Positions 51,149-62,684 of a DNA stretch of 64,000 nt are shown here, piece after piece. Numbering within the stretch: position 1 is the stretch's first letter; each line of letters opens with the position of its first letter. Made by a program: the position numbers and the translations under genes. The DNA comes from Panagrolaimus kolymaensis. Lineage: Eukaryota > Nematoda > Chromadorea > Rhabditida > Panagrolaimidae. The notes under the pieces were generated by a model. That model worked only from the letters and a program-made list of their open reading frames with translations. It had not been told where the DNA came from and made no database searches. Location: the NCBI GenBank assembly GCA_028622995.1, contig JAJQJQ010000041.1, forward strand, positions 2,046,001 through 2,110,000, in the 5' to 3' direction.

Positions 51149-51634
51149 TGCAAATGTCAAAATTGTACGAATGATTACAAAAACGATGTCATGCTCGCCT
51201 TAAGTAGAAAAAATAGCATTCGAAGTTTTGGAAAATTTGCATAAAAAATAATCAATTCATTTTTTTTTACAGAAAAATGGTTCTTGCTTTGCAAAGGTTG
51301 TAAATTGGATGAAAAGTTAAAACTAAAATCTTTGGTAAGCCAACTACTAAAAAATAAAAAATCGCTATATCGTAATATTCATCATTACTATCGATAATTT
51401 ATCGAAAGTTGCATAAAAATAAGTTTCGAAGTTTTTATTGAACTTCATTTTCATTTTCCTGGTGACTTACACAAAAGGGATGTGATAATGATTATGAAAC
51501 ATATTTCAAGAGTAATAAATTTATTTAAAAAAGGCTATTGAAAAGCAACAAAAAAGGAAAGATGTACAAACAAGTAATAAAAAACAAAACAAAAAAGAGT
51601 AAAGTATGTACAATATTTACAAAAAGAAAAAAAA
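51149..51634. other. Upstream region of the membrane-protein gene, copy 1
   Basis: 486 bp between the start of the membrane-protein gene and the end of the coiled-coil gene, both on the minus strand. It should hold the promoter of the former. A palindromic ATCGATAAxxTATCGA-like sequence is seen near 51391-51407. No coding feature. Confidence 0.5.
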
Positions 51635-52658
51635 TCAAAACATGGATTTATGAAGGAGTGTTTGAATTGTCATAAGAGCTTGATTGACTTGTTGATTCTT
51701 CTCACAAGATTTAATTTGAAGGTTTTGCATATCCCTTTCCAAGCCTGAGATTATAACATCATAGTGATTCTTCATGGATTTGAATGTAATAATTTCCTCG
51801 TTTTTTGTAGCAATTTCCAAACGGGCATCTAGTAATTGACTATCAAGAGCATCCTTTTCTTCAGAAAGAGATTGAATACGGCGTTGATCTTCAGAAGCAT
51901 CCATAGAAGCTTGATTGATTTGTCGATATTTAAGAGAAATTTCGGCTTGTGCATCTTCCAAGCGTTGATTCAAGCTTTTGACAGAAGTTCCAAGTTCAAA
52001 CTTATCAACAATCAATCTTGCATTAGATGTTGTTAAAACGTCTATTTTCGAAAGTACTTCATTCAATAAATACTTGAGAGCACGATTATCATTAGAAAGT
52101 GAATGAACACGAGAAACAGCACTAGCTAGTTGTTGTTTAATGACACGACATCCATTTTGAAGCTTTACCACATTCTTTTGCAAACCATCGATTTTAACTT
52201 CATATTGATTCTTCAAGGATTTGAATGCAATAATTTGTTCATTTTTTGAAGCAACTTGCAAGCGAGCATCTTGTAATTGATCATCAAGAACATATTTTCG
52301 ATCAGAAAGAGTTTGAATGTGGTTTTGAGCTTCAGCGAGCTGGTGCGTCTTATCAGAGTATTCGATTAGAAGTTCTTTGATAGTTTCACATTCCTTCTCG
52401 ATTTCAACCTTAAGATCGTCGGTTTTCGCTTCGAACAAGGTTTTATCGGTTTCTTCAAAGTAAGCATCTTCTGGGAGATTTTCAAGATCGTGCTTTTCTT
52501 CAACAGAAACAGTGGAATCATCATTTGCAACAGTCAAATCTTCACTTTGATTCGGTTCATTCAACGACATTTCTTTCTAAAAATACATACGAAATTAGTC
52601 TTCCTTATTAAAAAAAACTTACCATTTTTGCAACACTCAATTCAAACAATTGAAACAT
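51635..52658 (-). CDS. Coiled-coil protein with internal repeat, copy 1, 325 aa
   Basis: Exons 52658-52623 and 52576-51635 (326 codons). The ATG at 52658 (MFQLFELSVAKM) is in frame with the main exon across a GTAAG/TTTTTAG intron, and an AG acceptor lies about 28 nt upstream. Starting at 52570 is possible but would ignore this intron. Residues about 1-60 are acidic; the rest is a long heptad-rich coiled coil. Two segments resemble each other: about 98-166 (IQTLSDRKYVLDDQLQDAR...) and about 245-316 (IQSLSEEKDALDSQLLDAR...), so the coil grew by internal duplication. There is no signal peptide or membrane span. I see nothing that identifies a family; many coiled-coil scaffolds look like this. 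It differs from copy 2 by one residue (Leu in NLPEDA, His in copy 2). Confidence 0.78.
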
Positions 52659-52826
52659 TATTGTTATAGCAATTGGAAACAGTATCTAAAACATAAAAAT
52701 CAAACATATTCTTTTAACATGCGAATGGAAATAAAATGACATGAATTGAAAGGACAACACTAATTATTAGGAAGAAAAATCAAATATATCAATTTCGATT
52801 GAGAAATAAACAAATCCAATTTTTAG

Positions 52827-52966
52827 ATCCACCTTCCCCCGAATTTTGCCTTGATAAAGGTACACCAGCCACATGTGAACTCATTCGTAAAACCAGTCTT
52901 TGTTCAAATGTAAGATACGGTAAATTCTGTTGTCAAACTTGTACGAGATCGGGTTACAAGTTTTAA
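52827..52966 (+). pseudogene. Orphan papilin PLAC exon
   Basis: Exact second copy of the last papilin exon (47023-47162), with its acceptor and 3' UTR but none of the upstream gene. The reading frame, six Cys and stop are intact. With no promoter or start it is a by-product of the duplication. In principle it is an alternative terminal exon, reachable only if the exon at 47023 were skipped. Confidence 0.85.
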
Positions 52967-53393
52967 TGATACATAAAAAAATAATCTCAAGCTTTAATAA
53001 TTATTTCTTTGTTCTTTGTTTTTATAATTTTTTTACGTTTATGTGTAAATATTTTTGTTGGTTATTTTTTTAAATAAATAAACTTTGACAAATCAGACTC
53101 TTTAAAAAAACAGAAACATTTAAAGTTCATAAACTTTATAAAAAAGAGGCATCAACCTTTTGAAGTTTATATGGAATAGAATGAAATTCATTGTATCATG
53201 GTATTTTTTGCTAATACTTGAAAATAAACACTATTGTTGCGATCCACTCTAAATAAATGTATATGCAAATTGCAGCCATCAAACTTCTCAAACTTCATTG
53301 ATCGAATTTATTGTTGAAAATTTTAATTTCGTGATTCGTATTTTTTACTTGTTTTTGTTGTTTTAGATTTTAAGCAATCAATTTTTGTCTAAT

Positions 53394-54184
53394 ATGGATG
53401 ATTCAAATATGGATGTTATCAAATCCTTCAAAAATATGAATACATCTGAAGAAGAACCAATCTTTGCTTTCAATTCACTTCCATGGGTTTGTCAAAAACG
53501 TTTTGCTGAAATTTGTGATCCAGAAACCTTGAAAACGTTCGCTCAAATCAATGGTGAAACAAGAAATCTCGTCAAAAGATGTCACACTATTGAAGATGCA
53601 GAAATCACGATGAATGTTACAAATGAAATATCTTGCAAATACAAAGCTGCTTGTTATTGTAAAGAAGATGAGTATTGTAAAGGAATCAATGCTGACGAAT
53701 TTTCAACATTCCATGCTAAATTCGATGTTATGAATTCAATCACAATCAAAGCTGCTATGGAACAAAAATTTGATGCTCTTTTCCTTCATTATTTACCAAT
53801 CAATCTTTATTCATGCAAACGACTCAAAATTTTTGTTAAATCTATGGATCTTGGAGATTTAAAGAAATTAATCGCACCTGAATGGGAACATTTAGAATTT
53901 CGTGGCGGTTTTAACACAAATGATTCATTGGAAGAATTCATTGATTTCATCAAAAGTTTATCTTCACAGCTTGATTCATTCTTGTAAGTTTACTTCTTCT
54001 TCCTCTGCTATAAAACTTTCATAACGTTTCGACTTTCAGCTTTTATGGCAGCAGTACTACTTTATCATTCAATGTTAATGCTTTACTTCAACAATGTCAT
54101 ATCCTCAAATCTCAAGCATTTATCAAAGATTTTATTACAATTCAAATGCCTCCAAATGTTTTAAGCGTTTGTTTTGATAAATAA
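53394..54184 (+). CDS. F-box-like family protein, duplication copy 2, 244 aa
   Basis: Exons 53394-53983 and 54040-54184, the same structure as copy 1 at 47590. I found no difference in the coding sequence or introns. The upstream acceptor, 27 nt before the ATG, is also kept. The same tentative F-box role applies. Having two identical copies next to each other may simply raise dosage. Confidence 0.8.
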
Positions 54185-54639
54185 TAATGTTCATATTTGT
54201 GTATATTTGTATCTATGTAAATAAAAGTAAAATTAATTTGTTTGATTTAATTTAAGGTCACATTGATCGGGTAATAATGAATACGAACAAGAAGGATCGC
54301 TAAAGCCAATAACCATAATAAGTAACACTAATTTAAGGATAAATTATTTCTCAAACATATTTCATTAATGCCATTGATATTGCACCTGTCCAATTGCGAC
54401 GTTTTGTTACCCTTTTTGCAGCTGAACTGCAAGTTTTCTTTTGTTTCGACAGATTTTATTCCAAGATTGGAAAATTTTATCCGATTATCATTTACTATCG
54501 GTAATTGGAAAACAAATTAAGAAACTATCAAAACAAAAGTAAATGAATTTGCTGTAAAATTGTTAAAAATTTTATTTATTATTTTCTTTATATTACAAAT
54601 TAAAATTGAATCAAAACATGATCATTTTTCATTCTTCTT

Positions 54640-56910
54640 TCATTTGTGCTTCTTTTTGCTTTTCTTTCTTGAACCACTTTTAGTTGGTTGAGATTTGACG
54701 ATGATGATCTTATTCTTGTTCTTCTTCATTTTTTTGCTTTCTTGAGTTACGTCTTCAGCTGGCTTTTTCTTATGATCGATGACCGTTGATTGGTTGCTTG
54801 GTTGAGATTGATTAGAAGGCTGCTTTTCTCGAGACTTTGAATCGGTATCAAGACCATCAATGCTTGTGAAAGCTTCAGGATTCTTAAAATAAGCATTTTC
54901 GAGGATGTTGATTGGAAAAGCTTTAGATGATCTTTCTCGAAGAGTATAATCATGCTGGATAGTAGGAGCTTGACGACTAAAAAATAACAGTAAAAAATGA
55001 GTTAAAACGTATGTATGAAGGATTTACCGTATCCAAGTGCATGCTTTGCGACGGTTGAAATCCGGAAATTGGGTCCTCAATGCAATGACCATAAGAAGAG
55101 GAAGCGAAAACTTATGGATCATGCCCAATTCAGATGTAATGTATTCAGAGTATTCAGCACCAAAAGCAAAGTAAACGATGTATTCAGGAGTTGAACGAAG
55201 TTTGAGATATTCACGAGCTTTTTCTGTCATATGTGTGATTCGCTTCTTGTCATCGAACTGAACACCATATCCAACAAGTTCCCTTTCAGCTTCAGCACTA
55301 AAAAATTAATGATAAATGTTTAAAAAAAAGAATGTAAAAACAAACCTCATTCGATTCAATTCAGCAAACATTTCAGAGATTGAACAGAGGAAGATGTTGA
55401 TTTCATTATCACGAACAGCTCTGCCTCTCACTGGAGCATAAGTCCTGAAAACAAAGATTATTAACTTTTAAATAAAGTGTTATAAAACTCACTTTCTCAT
55501 TTGTCCAACTTCTTTAAATGACAATTTCTCGAGACAATCATGACGTGAAAGTGAATCAACATGGGATTCAACAAGAGCAATTTTGTTGACGTCCATTCGT
55601 TCAGAAACAGAGTGAGTTCCAGATTTGAGAGACTTTGCTTTGTTGTATTCTGATCGATATGCCATAGGATATGCAACATGAGGATTTATTGGAGCGATCT
55701 TCTTTGGAGCTTTAACGACGACAGGAATCTTCTCAGCAGATGGTTCAGTCTTTTTAGCTTTTGCTTGTTCTTCTTTTTCTTTTGGCTTTGAAGCAGCATC
55801 TTTAACTTGTTCAACTTTCGAATCCATTGCCGGTGTCATATGTTCTTCGTGTTCTACTTCATTGCCTTCAACTTCTGCTTTCTTTGGAATGTTCTTTATA
55901 GGCGATTCAGGCATTTCTATTACGACCTTTTTGTTTTCCATAGCAGCAGCTTTGTATTGACCTTCAGGAGGACCTTGCTTCCTTGACTTTCCTTTCTTAA
56001 TGAACCAGACACTAAAAGCATATTTTTATAGTAGTCAAAAATCATACACAAACTTACGCGATCACACACAAAATGTTCAAGATAATGAAAGAACCAACAC
56101 CAATGAGTATCCAACCATAAAGAGGAAATCCAGCTTCATCAGTCGTTGATGTTGTCGATGATGTTAATGATGTTGATGATGCTTCAGTAGTTGTAGTTGA
56201 ACCAGTTGATGGTGGCTTGATCTTTGCATTTTTCTATAAAGAACAATGACAAAATGACAGAAATGTATAAAAAAAATATACCACTGTAAGAACACAGGAT
56301 GGTGAAGCACTTTTGACAAAGAGTTTAACATTTTTATCATTACCACGATCGCAACCAGAAGCACGAAGAGAATCTTGAGCCGTGATATATTTCATTTCAT
56401 AATGAATTTTAGCTTCACCACATCCTTGAGCAAATTTTTTTTCTGTCGATGATGCCATAAACCATAAAGTGTCACTATCTACTTTAACAATAAACGAACA
56501 TTGATTCGAACATTTGGTTACACTCGTAGGACTTTTTACACCATCAAAGCAAACGCTAACCCTAAAATATGCCTTTATTTAAATTGCCAGACAAAGTCGA
56601 AATTAACTTACTCTCCTGTAGTTGTGCATCGATCAGTACAAAATTCAAAAGTTAATTCATCATCGATAATAACATAAATATCACCAATATCTGATATATC
56701 AACATCTTTACCATTTTGTGTTCCAATTGAAGGCGATGGTTGATCGTCAGAAGAAAGATAATCAAGTTGGTCATTGAAGTTTTCATTGGTTTTGATGGAT
56801 GAAAGAACTGTATCATTTGTAGCAAGAAGTCGATTCGGTCGAATAAAAGCCCATGAAGATGAAACAAGCAAGAGAAGAGTCAAGACAACGTTGAAAGATG
56901 ACGACGTCAT
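54640..56910 (-). CDS. Type-I membrane protein with variable ectodomain, copy 2, 659 aa
   Basis: Seven exons in transcript order: 56910-56612, 56561-56282, 56233-56058, 56011-55493, 55444-55346, 55297-55028, 54976-54640; 660 codons, the same length as copy 1. Signal peptide, stalk, membrane helix and cytoplasmic region match copy 1 except for one Gln-to-Lys change near the C-terminus (54681). The ectodomain core (about residues 95-170) is only distantly similar: VSVCFDGVKSPTSVTKCSNQC here, against VSVSFDGTPATGSSNQC in copy 1. The framework (NQCSFI, WFM, CG, GNDKN) is shared. Copy 2 has two extra Cys (VSVC, TKC) in that core and encodes it in one uninterrupted exon where copy 1 has two. This looks like two alleles or paralogous versions of one receptor-like ectodomain on a common body. 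Confidence 0.85.
56345..56634 (-). other. Diverged block in copy 2 (290 bp)
   Basis: Counterpart of 50541-50872. It holds most of a single fused ectodomain exon and one 50-bp intron whose sequence is unrelated to that in copy 1. Confidence 0.85.
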
Positions 56911-57396
56911 TGCAAATGTCAAAATTGTACGAATGATTACAAAAACGATGTCATGCTCGCCTTAAGTAGAAAAAATAGCATTCGAAGTTTTGGAAAATTT
57001 GCATAAAAAATAATCAATTCATTTTTTTTTACAGAAAAATGGTTCTTGCTTTGCAAAGGTTGTAAATTGGATGAAAAGTTAAAACTAAAATCTTTGGTAA
57101 GCCAACTACTAAAAAATAAAAAATCGCTATATCGTAATATTCATCATTACTATCGATAATTTATCGAAAGTTGCATAAAAATAAGTTTCGAAGTTTTTAT
57201 TGAACTTCATTTTCATTTTCCTGGTGACTTACACAAAAGGGATGTGATAATGATTATGAAACATATTTCAAGAGTAATAAATTTATTTAAAAAAGGCTAT
57301 TGAAAAGCAACAAAAAAGGAAAGATGTACAAACAAGTAATAAAAAACAAAACAAAAAAGAGTAAAGTATGTACAATATTTACAAAAAGAAAAAAAA

Positions 57397-58420
57397 TCAA
57401 AACATGGATTTATGAAGGAGTGTTTGAATTGTCATAAGAGCTTGATTGACTTGTTGATTCTTCTCACAAGATTTAATTTGAAGGTTTTGCATATCCCTTT
57501 CCAAGCCTGAGATTATAACATCATAGTGATTCTTCATGGATTTGAATGTAATAATTTCCTCGTTTTTTGTAGCAATTTCCAAACGGGCATCTAGTAATTG
57601 ACTATCAAGAGCATCCTTTTCTTCAGAAAGAGATTGAATACGGCGTTGATCTTCAGAAGCATCCATAGAAGCTTGATTGATTTGTCGATATTTAAGAGAA
57701 ATTTCGGCTTGTGCATCTTCCAAGCGTTGATTCAAGCTTTTGACAGAAGTTCCAAGTTCAAACTTATCAACAATCAATCTTGCATTAGATGTTGTTAAAA
57801 CGTCTATTTTCGAAAGTACTTCATTCAATAAATACTTGAGAGCACGATTATCATTAGAAAGTGAATGAACACGAGAAACAGCACTAGCTAGTTGTTGTTT
57901 AATGACACGACATCCATTTTGAAGCTTTACCACATTCTTTTGCAAACCATCGATTTTAACTTCATATTGATTCTTCAAGGATTTGAATGCAATAATTTGT
58001 TCATTTTTTGAAGCAACTTGCAAGCGAGCATCTTGTAATTGATCATCAAGAACATATTTTCGATCAGAAAGAGTTTGAATGTGGTTTTGAGCTTCAGCGA
58101 GCTGGTGCGTCTTATCAGAGTATTCGATTAGAAGTTCTTTGATAGTTTCACATTCCTTCTCGATTTCAACCTTAAGATCGTCGGTTTTCGCTTCGAACAA
58201 GGTTTTATCGGTTTCTTCAAAGTAAGCATCTTCTGGGTGATTTTCAAGATCGTGCTTTTCTTCAACAGAAACAGTGGAATCATCATTTGCAACAGTCAAA
58301 TCTTCACTTTGATTCGGTTCATTCAACGACATTTCTTTCTAAAAATACATACGAAATTAGTCTTCCTTATTAAAAAAAACTTACCATTTTTGCAACACTC
58401 AATTCAAACAATTGAAACAT
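57397..58420 (-). CDS. Coiled-coil protein with internal repeat, copy 2, 325 aa
   Basis: Exons 58420-58385 and 58338-57397, the same structure as copy 1 at 51635-52658. One amino-acid difference (His for Leu at about residue 46, base 58238). The acidic N-terminus, long coiled coil and internal repeat are unchanged. The spacer to the membrane-protein gene (56911-57396) is the same as in copy 1. Confidence 0.78.
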
Positions 58421-58864
58421 TATTGTTATAGCAATTGGAAACAGTATCTAAAACATAAAAATCAAACATTTTCTTTTAACATGCGAATGGAAATAAAATG
58501 ACATGAATTGAAAGGACAACACTAATTATTAGGAAGAAAAATCAAATATATCAATTTCGATTGAGAAATAAACAAATAGGTTAATTACTGTGACAAAAAA
58601 TCATGCTTGAACCAAAAAATGCGCGGGAAATTGCGGCGTTTTTCAATGCCAAAATGTCTTGACACATAAAAATTACTTACATATTTTTTATTCTTGTTTT
58701 GGTTGCATTTATTTTGTGATACATATTTTTGGAAGCCTTTTACAAATTTACAATTAACTGAAACGTAGCGTGATAATATGATAATTTTCTTCAGCTGTTT
58801 ATTTTTAACATTCTTTTTACATACTTCTTTTTTTAGGTTCTTCGTCAACGAATCTGTGCCAAAT

Positions 58865-59720
58865 ATGAACGATTCAAAAATTATTGCAAAGAAGTTTCGG
58901 AGTAATTCTCAAGTGGTTGTAAAGAAGCTTATCAAATTTTGTAAGAAGAATATGAAAGGAAAGCACTCAACAGAAGATACCTTTGATTTCCAAACACTTC
59001 CATTTCCATTGGTATGTCAAAAACGTTTCGCTGAAATTTGCGATCCAGAAACATTGGCTGTCTTTGCTCAAATCAATGCTAAAACAAGAAATCTCGCAAG
59101 GGGCTGTCATATAATTAAAGATGCTGAAATCCTGATAGATGATTCAAATGAAATCTCGTGCAAATACAAAGTTGCTTGTTATTGTAAAGAAAACGAATAT
59201 TGCAAAGGAATAACTGCTGACGATCTTTCATCCTTCAATGGTAAAATCAAAGTTATGAATTCAATCACAATCAAAGCAACTGAGGAACAAAAAGTTGATT
59301 ATACTTTGCTTCAACATTTACCTGTAAATCTCAATTCATGCAAACATCTCAAGCTCATTGTTAAGTCTATGGACCTTGAAACTTTGAAGAAACTAATAAC
59401 TCCTCAAATGAAAAGTTTGGCATTTCATGGTGGTATTGAATCAAACTGTTCCTTGGATAAATTCGTCGATTTTATTAAAAGCTTATCAGCAAAGCTTGAC
59501 AAATTTCTGTAAGTTCTTGTTTTATGTATGTATAATATTTGTTTAACAATCACCTATTTGTAGATTTTATTTATATAGCAACCAAAGTTCGTTATCATTC
59601 GATTTTGTTGCTTTAATTCAACATGATTCCATTCTTCAATCTCAAAATTTCAAACATCGCATAACACATTTACCTAATGGTGATTCCTTCGTTTATTTCA
59701 TCAAAGACTTTAAATTGTAA
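58865..59720 (+). CDS. F-box-like family protein, 266 aa
   Basis: Exons 58865-59508 and 59564-59720 (267 codons). The ATG (MNDSKIIAKK) follows an AG acceptor by 28 nt, as in its relatives. A basic N-terminal extension (about residues 6-32, rich in Lys/Arg) precedes the box LPFPLVCQKRFAEICDPETL. The Cys motif (ACYCKENEYCKG), ITIKA, LPVNLNSC, KSMDL and FVDFIKSLSA follow in family order. The second exon (SNQSSLSFDFVALIQ...) is homologous to that of the duplicated genes but ends differently. It lies just outside copy 2, so it is an older paralogue; the diverged middle shows that the family was already here before the recent duplication. Same tentative F-box role. Confidence 0.8.
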
Positions 59721-60850
59721 TTTTCTTATGTTTTTGTTGTAATGTTTTTATCTTTGAAATAAACATCATGTTATTTTTTTTGAATCAAGCTTGATGTATT
59801 TTGAAGGTGGCCCCAAAGTTGAATGGAGGAAATAAGCGATATGATTTTTTGTAAACATACTAAATACACATTATTATTTGGTGACTTTCAAGCTTTATTG
59901 TTTTTACTGCCATTCCAACTGACTCTGCTGTATCATATGAAATTTGTTTAAGTTGTTGTGAACTATTGTTACCAGCTATGTTAAAGGACGATTAATGAAT
60001 GTATCATCTTTGCCTTGTAACCAGTCAGTGGCTGCAAGCTTAAACTAACCAACGAAATATGCTTTCGTCTATTAACACAAGAGGGAAATTCATTATTTTA
60101 CGAAGAGCAACAGCATAGTCCTAAAAGTATGATTTACCAAGCAAGCCAATCTAAAAGGAAGAGCGTTTTACTCCATCATTGTCTATGGGCCTTCACTTAT
60201 TAGCACCTTATGAAATGATATTCCCTTGCTTGCTCCACCGTTCCCTGTTAATTAGTACATGAATGTTATTAATTGCTATTGTTTAAGGTGTTGTTGTATT
60301 AGCCTGTGTAATAAACTTATTAATACATATAAATTAAAACCATATTCATACCACACTCAACGTGAGCTGTGAACAAGTGCACAGATATTATGACTAAATA
60401 CAGTCAAACGAATAAAGTTTTCCACCAGCTAACAGGTTTGATTGTATGTAACCATTATTGATAACCAAAATATGGAATAAATTTAAAAAAAAAATGCATA
60501 TTTGACAATTGATCAAAATCATGTGCCTAGCCTAATATTAAGCAAATGACATGCGTAAATTAAAAGCGAATCCAATGTTTATACCTTGAAATAACAAGTT
60601 GCAATTTCTTAGATCCATCTTTTTTTATTTTTGATCTAATTTTCAAATGTTTACTTTATGGACTTTGTAAAAAGCCTCTCCTGTCACGATTTTCATATCA
60701 TACTCGCATACCTTTGAAAGAAATGTTTTTGTTTTATTCATCAAACATTTCATGTTTCGGTTTTTTTGTTGTTGCGAGAATCTGAAAAATGATGTTAATT
60801 CAATTTCATTAATTATTTCTAACTTTTTAGATTTTAATCAACCAATCTTT
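59721..60850. other. Intergenic between two F-box-like genes
   Basis: About 1.1 kb. It starts with the 3' UTR and AATAAA (near 59757) of the upstream gene. The middle (about 59800-60600) is less AT-biased but has no open frame of note; it could hold old decayed sequence. An acceptor at 60829-60830 belongs to the next gene. Confidence 0.5.
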
Positions 60851-60857
60851 ATCTAAT

Positions 60858-61777
60858 ATGGCTGATTCAAATATGAATTATACCAAATCAATGGACGCAA
60901 CAAGAAAAGATTTGAAGCGAAAACTTCCTCATGATGAATCTTTGGATCTCGTTGCTGTATCTAATATTGATGTTACTTATGAACCAACAATAAAGAATCC
61001 TAAGCTTTCTCAAGAAGAAACCTTTGATTTCGCAGGTCTTCCATGGGTTCTTCAAAAACGTTTTGCTGAAATTTGTGATCCAGAAACCTTGAAGACGTTC
61101 GCACGAATCAATGCTGACACCTCTAATCTTGTTAAACGCTGTCATACAATTGAAGATGTTGAAATCACAATCAATGATTCAGGTGAATTCAATTACAAAT
61201 TTACTGCTGCTTGCTACTGTAAAGAAGATGAATATTGCAAAGGAATCAATGCTGACGATCTTTCATCATTCAATGGTAAATTTCAAGTTATGAATTCAAT
61301 CACAATCAAAGCTACTAAGGAACAGAAAATTGATGATCTTATGCTTCTACGTTTACCAATTAAACTCAATTCAAGCAAACATCTCAAGTTAACTGCAAAA
61401 TCTATGGATCTTTTAACTTTGAAGCGATCAATTAATCCTGAATTAAAGAGTTTTGATTTCACTGGTGGTATTGAATCAAATTGTTCTTTGGAAGGTTTCG
61501 TTAATTTTATCAAATATTTATCAAGGATGGACAAATTTCAGTAAGCATTTTTTTGTTGTTGTATCGTTTTGTAACGGGTTATTTTTTTTACAGCTTTGCT
61601 TTGAACAAATCCAGAAGCTCTTTATCCTTCGATTTTGATGCTTTAATTCAACAAGGCACTATTCTTCATTTTCAACAAGTTGTCACTCGCTTTTTTGGTT
61701 TATTCCATCTGGCTCATATTCAAAATCCTATCATTGATGATTTTTCCCTTTTCTTCATCAAAGGTTTTTATTTATAA
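60858..61777 (+). CDS. F-box-like family protein, 288 aa
   Basis: Exons 60858-61540 and 61594-61777 (289 codons). The ATG lies 27 nt after the acceptor TTTTTAG, and the leader (ATTTTAATCAACCAATC...) is similar to that of the 47590 gene. The N-terminus has a longer, mostly polar extension (about residues 1-55). The box reads FAGLPWVLQKRFAEICDPETL, followed by LVKRC, ACYCKEDEYCKG, ITIKA, LPIKLNSS, KSMDL and FVNFIKYLS. The LNSS replaces the LNSC of the relatives. The second exon keeps SLSFDFDALIQQ and then diverges. The longest member of the local family. Confidence 0.8.
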
Positions 61778-61986
61778 TGTTCATATTTTTTCCATGTTTT
61801 TGTTCTGTTAAATAAACTTAATTTTTATTTTAATTCATTTGCTTTCTAACATTAATTTTTTTTTGAAGTTTTTTGAAAGGATTTTAGTAAATTTGAATAC
61901 CTTATTTTTTCTAAAACCAAACAGCTCATTTTTTCACTTTAAATTTTCTCATCGATTGCAACAATTGTGTTTTTTCTCCACAAAAA

Positions 61987-62684
61987 ATGCCTGTCGCAGC
62001 TGCTGCAACTCCCGCCATGTCTGAAGCTTCAACATCAAAACTTAATAATCAACCATCTCAATCACCAACTCAATTAAAGGCTGTTTCAATGAAACGAGTC
62101 ATGCGTGAAATCGAACATTTCAAAACTGAACCACCATATTATCTTGCTGATTTTCAAGTTGATTCAAGTGATTTAAAAAAGTGGATTGTGCTTATTAAAC
62201 CTGTAAGTTTCTTTACTTTTTCTTTTTACTTTTACCTCTTATTTATTTTCAGCGATATGATCCATATAAACATGGTATATTTAAACTTAAAATCGACCTT
62301 CATCATGAATATCCTTTCAAGCCTCCACGCATGCAATTCCTTACACGTATTTATCATCCAAATGTTGATGCAAGTGGTCGGTTTTGTCTTTCTATTCTTC
62401 AAATGGATAATTGGAAAGCTGGTACTACAGTTGCTACAGGTTTGTCTTTTATTTTAACAAAGCCTTAATTTGGAGCTGATACTTACTTACCTGGTCTCTT
62501 CTTTTCTTTATTACCTTCATAATTTATTTCAGCATTGGACTCATTATTAAATTTACTTGAAAAGCCTGAATCTGAACGATCTCTTCGCGATGAAATTGGT
62601 GATCAATATGTGCATCAAAGAAGTATGTTTATGAAAGTTGCTTCAATGAAATCAAAGAAAGATAGTAGTGAACTAACTAAATAA
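61987..62684 (+). CDS. UBE2L-type ubiquitin-conjugating enzyme, 184 aa
   Basis: Exons 61987-62202, 62253-62439 and 62533-62684 (185 codons). The UBC fold spans about residues 31-175: an N-terminal helix (MKRVMREIEHFK), the EYPFKPPRMQFLTRIYHPNVD core with the HPN motif, and the catalytic Cys in GRFCLSIL, followed by NWKAGTT. The NWK after the active site and the RSLRDEIGDQY end resemble UBE2L3/UBC-18, which work with HECT and RBR ligases. The active-site loop differs from UBE2L3 (CLSIL for CLPVI), so it may be a diverged paralogue such as the UBC-19 group. A Ser/Gln/Ala-rich extension of about 30 residues precedes the fold. An E2 beside F-box-like genes is suggestive, but UBE2L enzymes do not usually serve SCF ligases. 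Confidence 0.88.

Larger units (their letters stand above)
47009..52812. repeat. Tandem segmental duplication, copy 1
   Basis: From the last papilin intron to just before 52813, everything recurs 5804 bp downstream. The offset falls to 5762 bp after the variable block at 50541-50872. Contents: PLAC exon and 3' UTR, an F-box-like gene, a membrane-protein gene and a coiled-coil gene. Outside the variable block and its rim I found only three single-base differences: 48877/54681, 52476/58238 and 52708/58470. The join between units has only a few shared bases (AAT/CCAAT), pointing to non-homologous or microhomology-mediated duplication. Confidence 0.93.
52813..58576. repeat. Tandem segmental duplication, copy 2
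   Basis: Second unit, starting ...CCAATTTTTAGATCCACC inside a former papilin intron and ending at about 58576 (...GAGAAATAAACAAAT). It is 42 bp shorter than copy 1, entirely because of the diverged block (290 versus 332 bp). Confidence 0.93.

Noticed and set aside
47009..58576. The idea that the duplicated genes form a polycistronic operon
   Set aside because: The F-box-like gene is on the opposite strand from the other two, and the two minus-strand genes are 486 bp apart, wider than the usual 100-bp operon spacing of nematodes.
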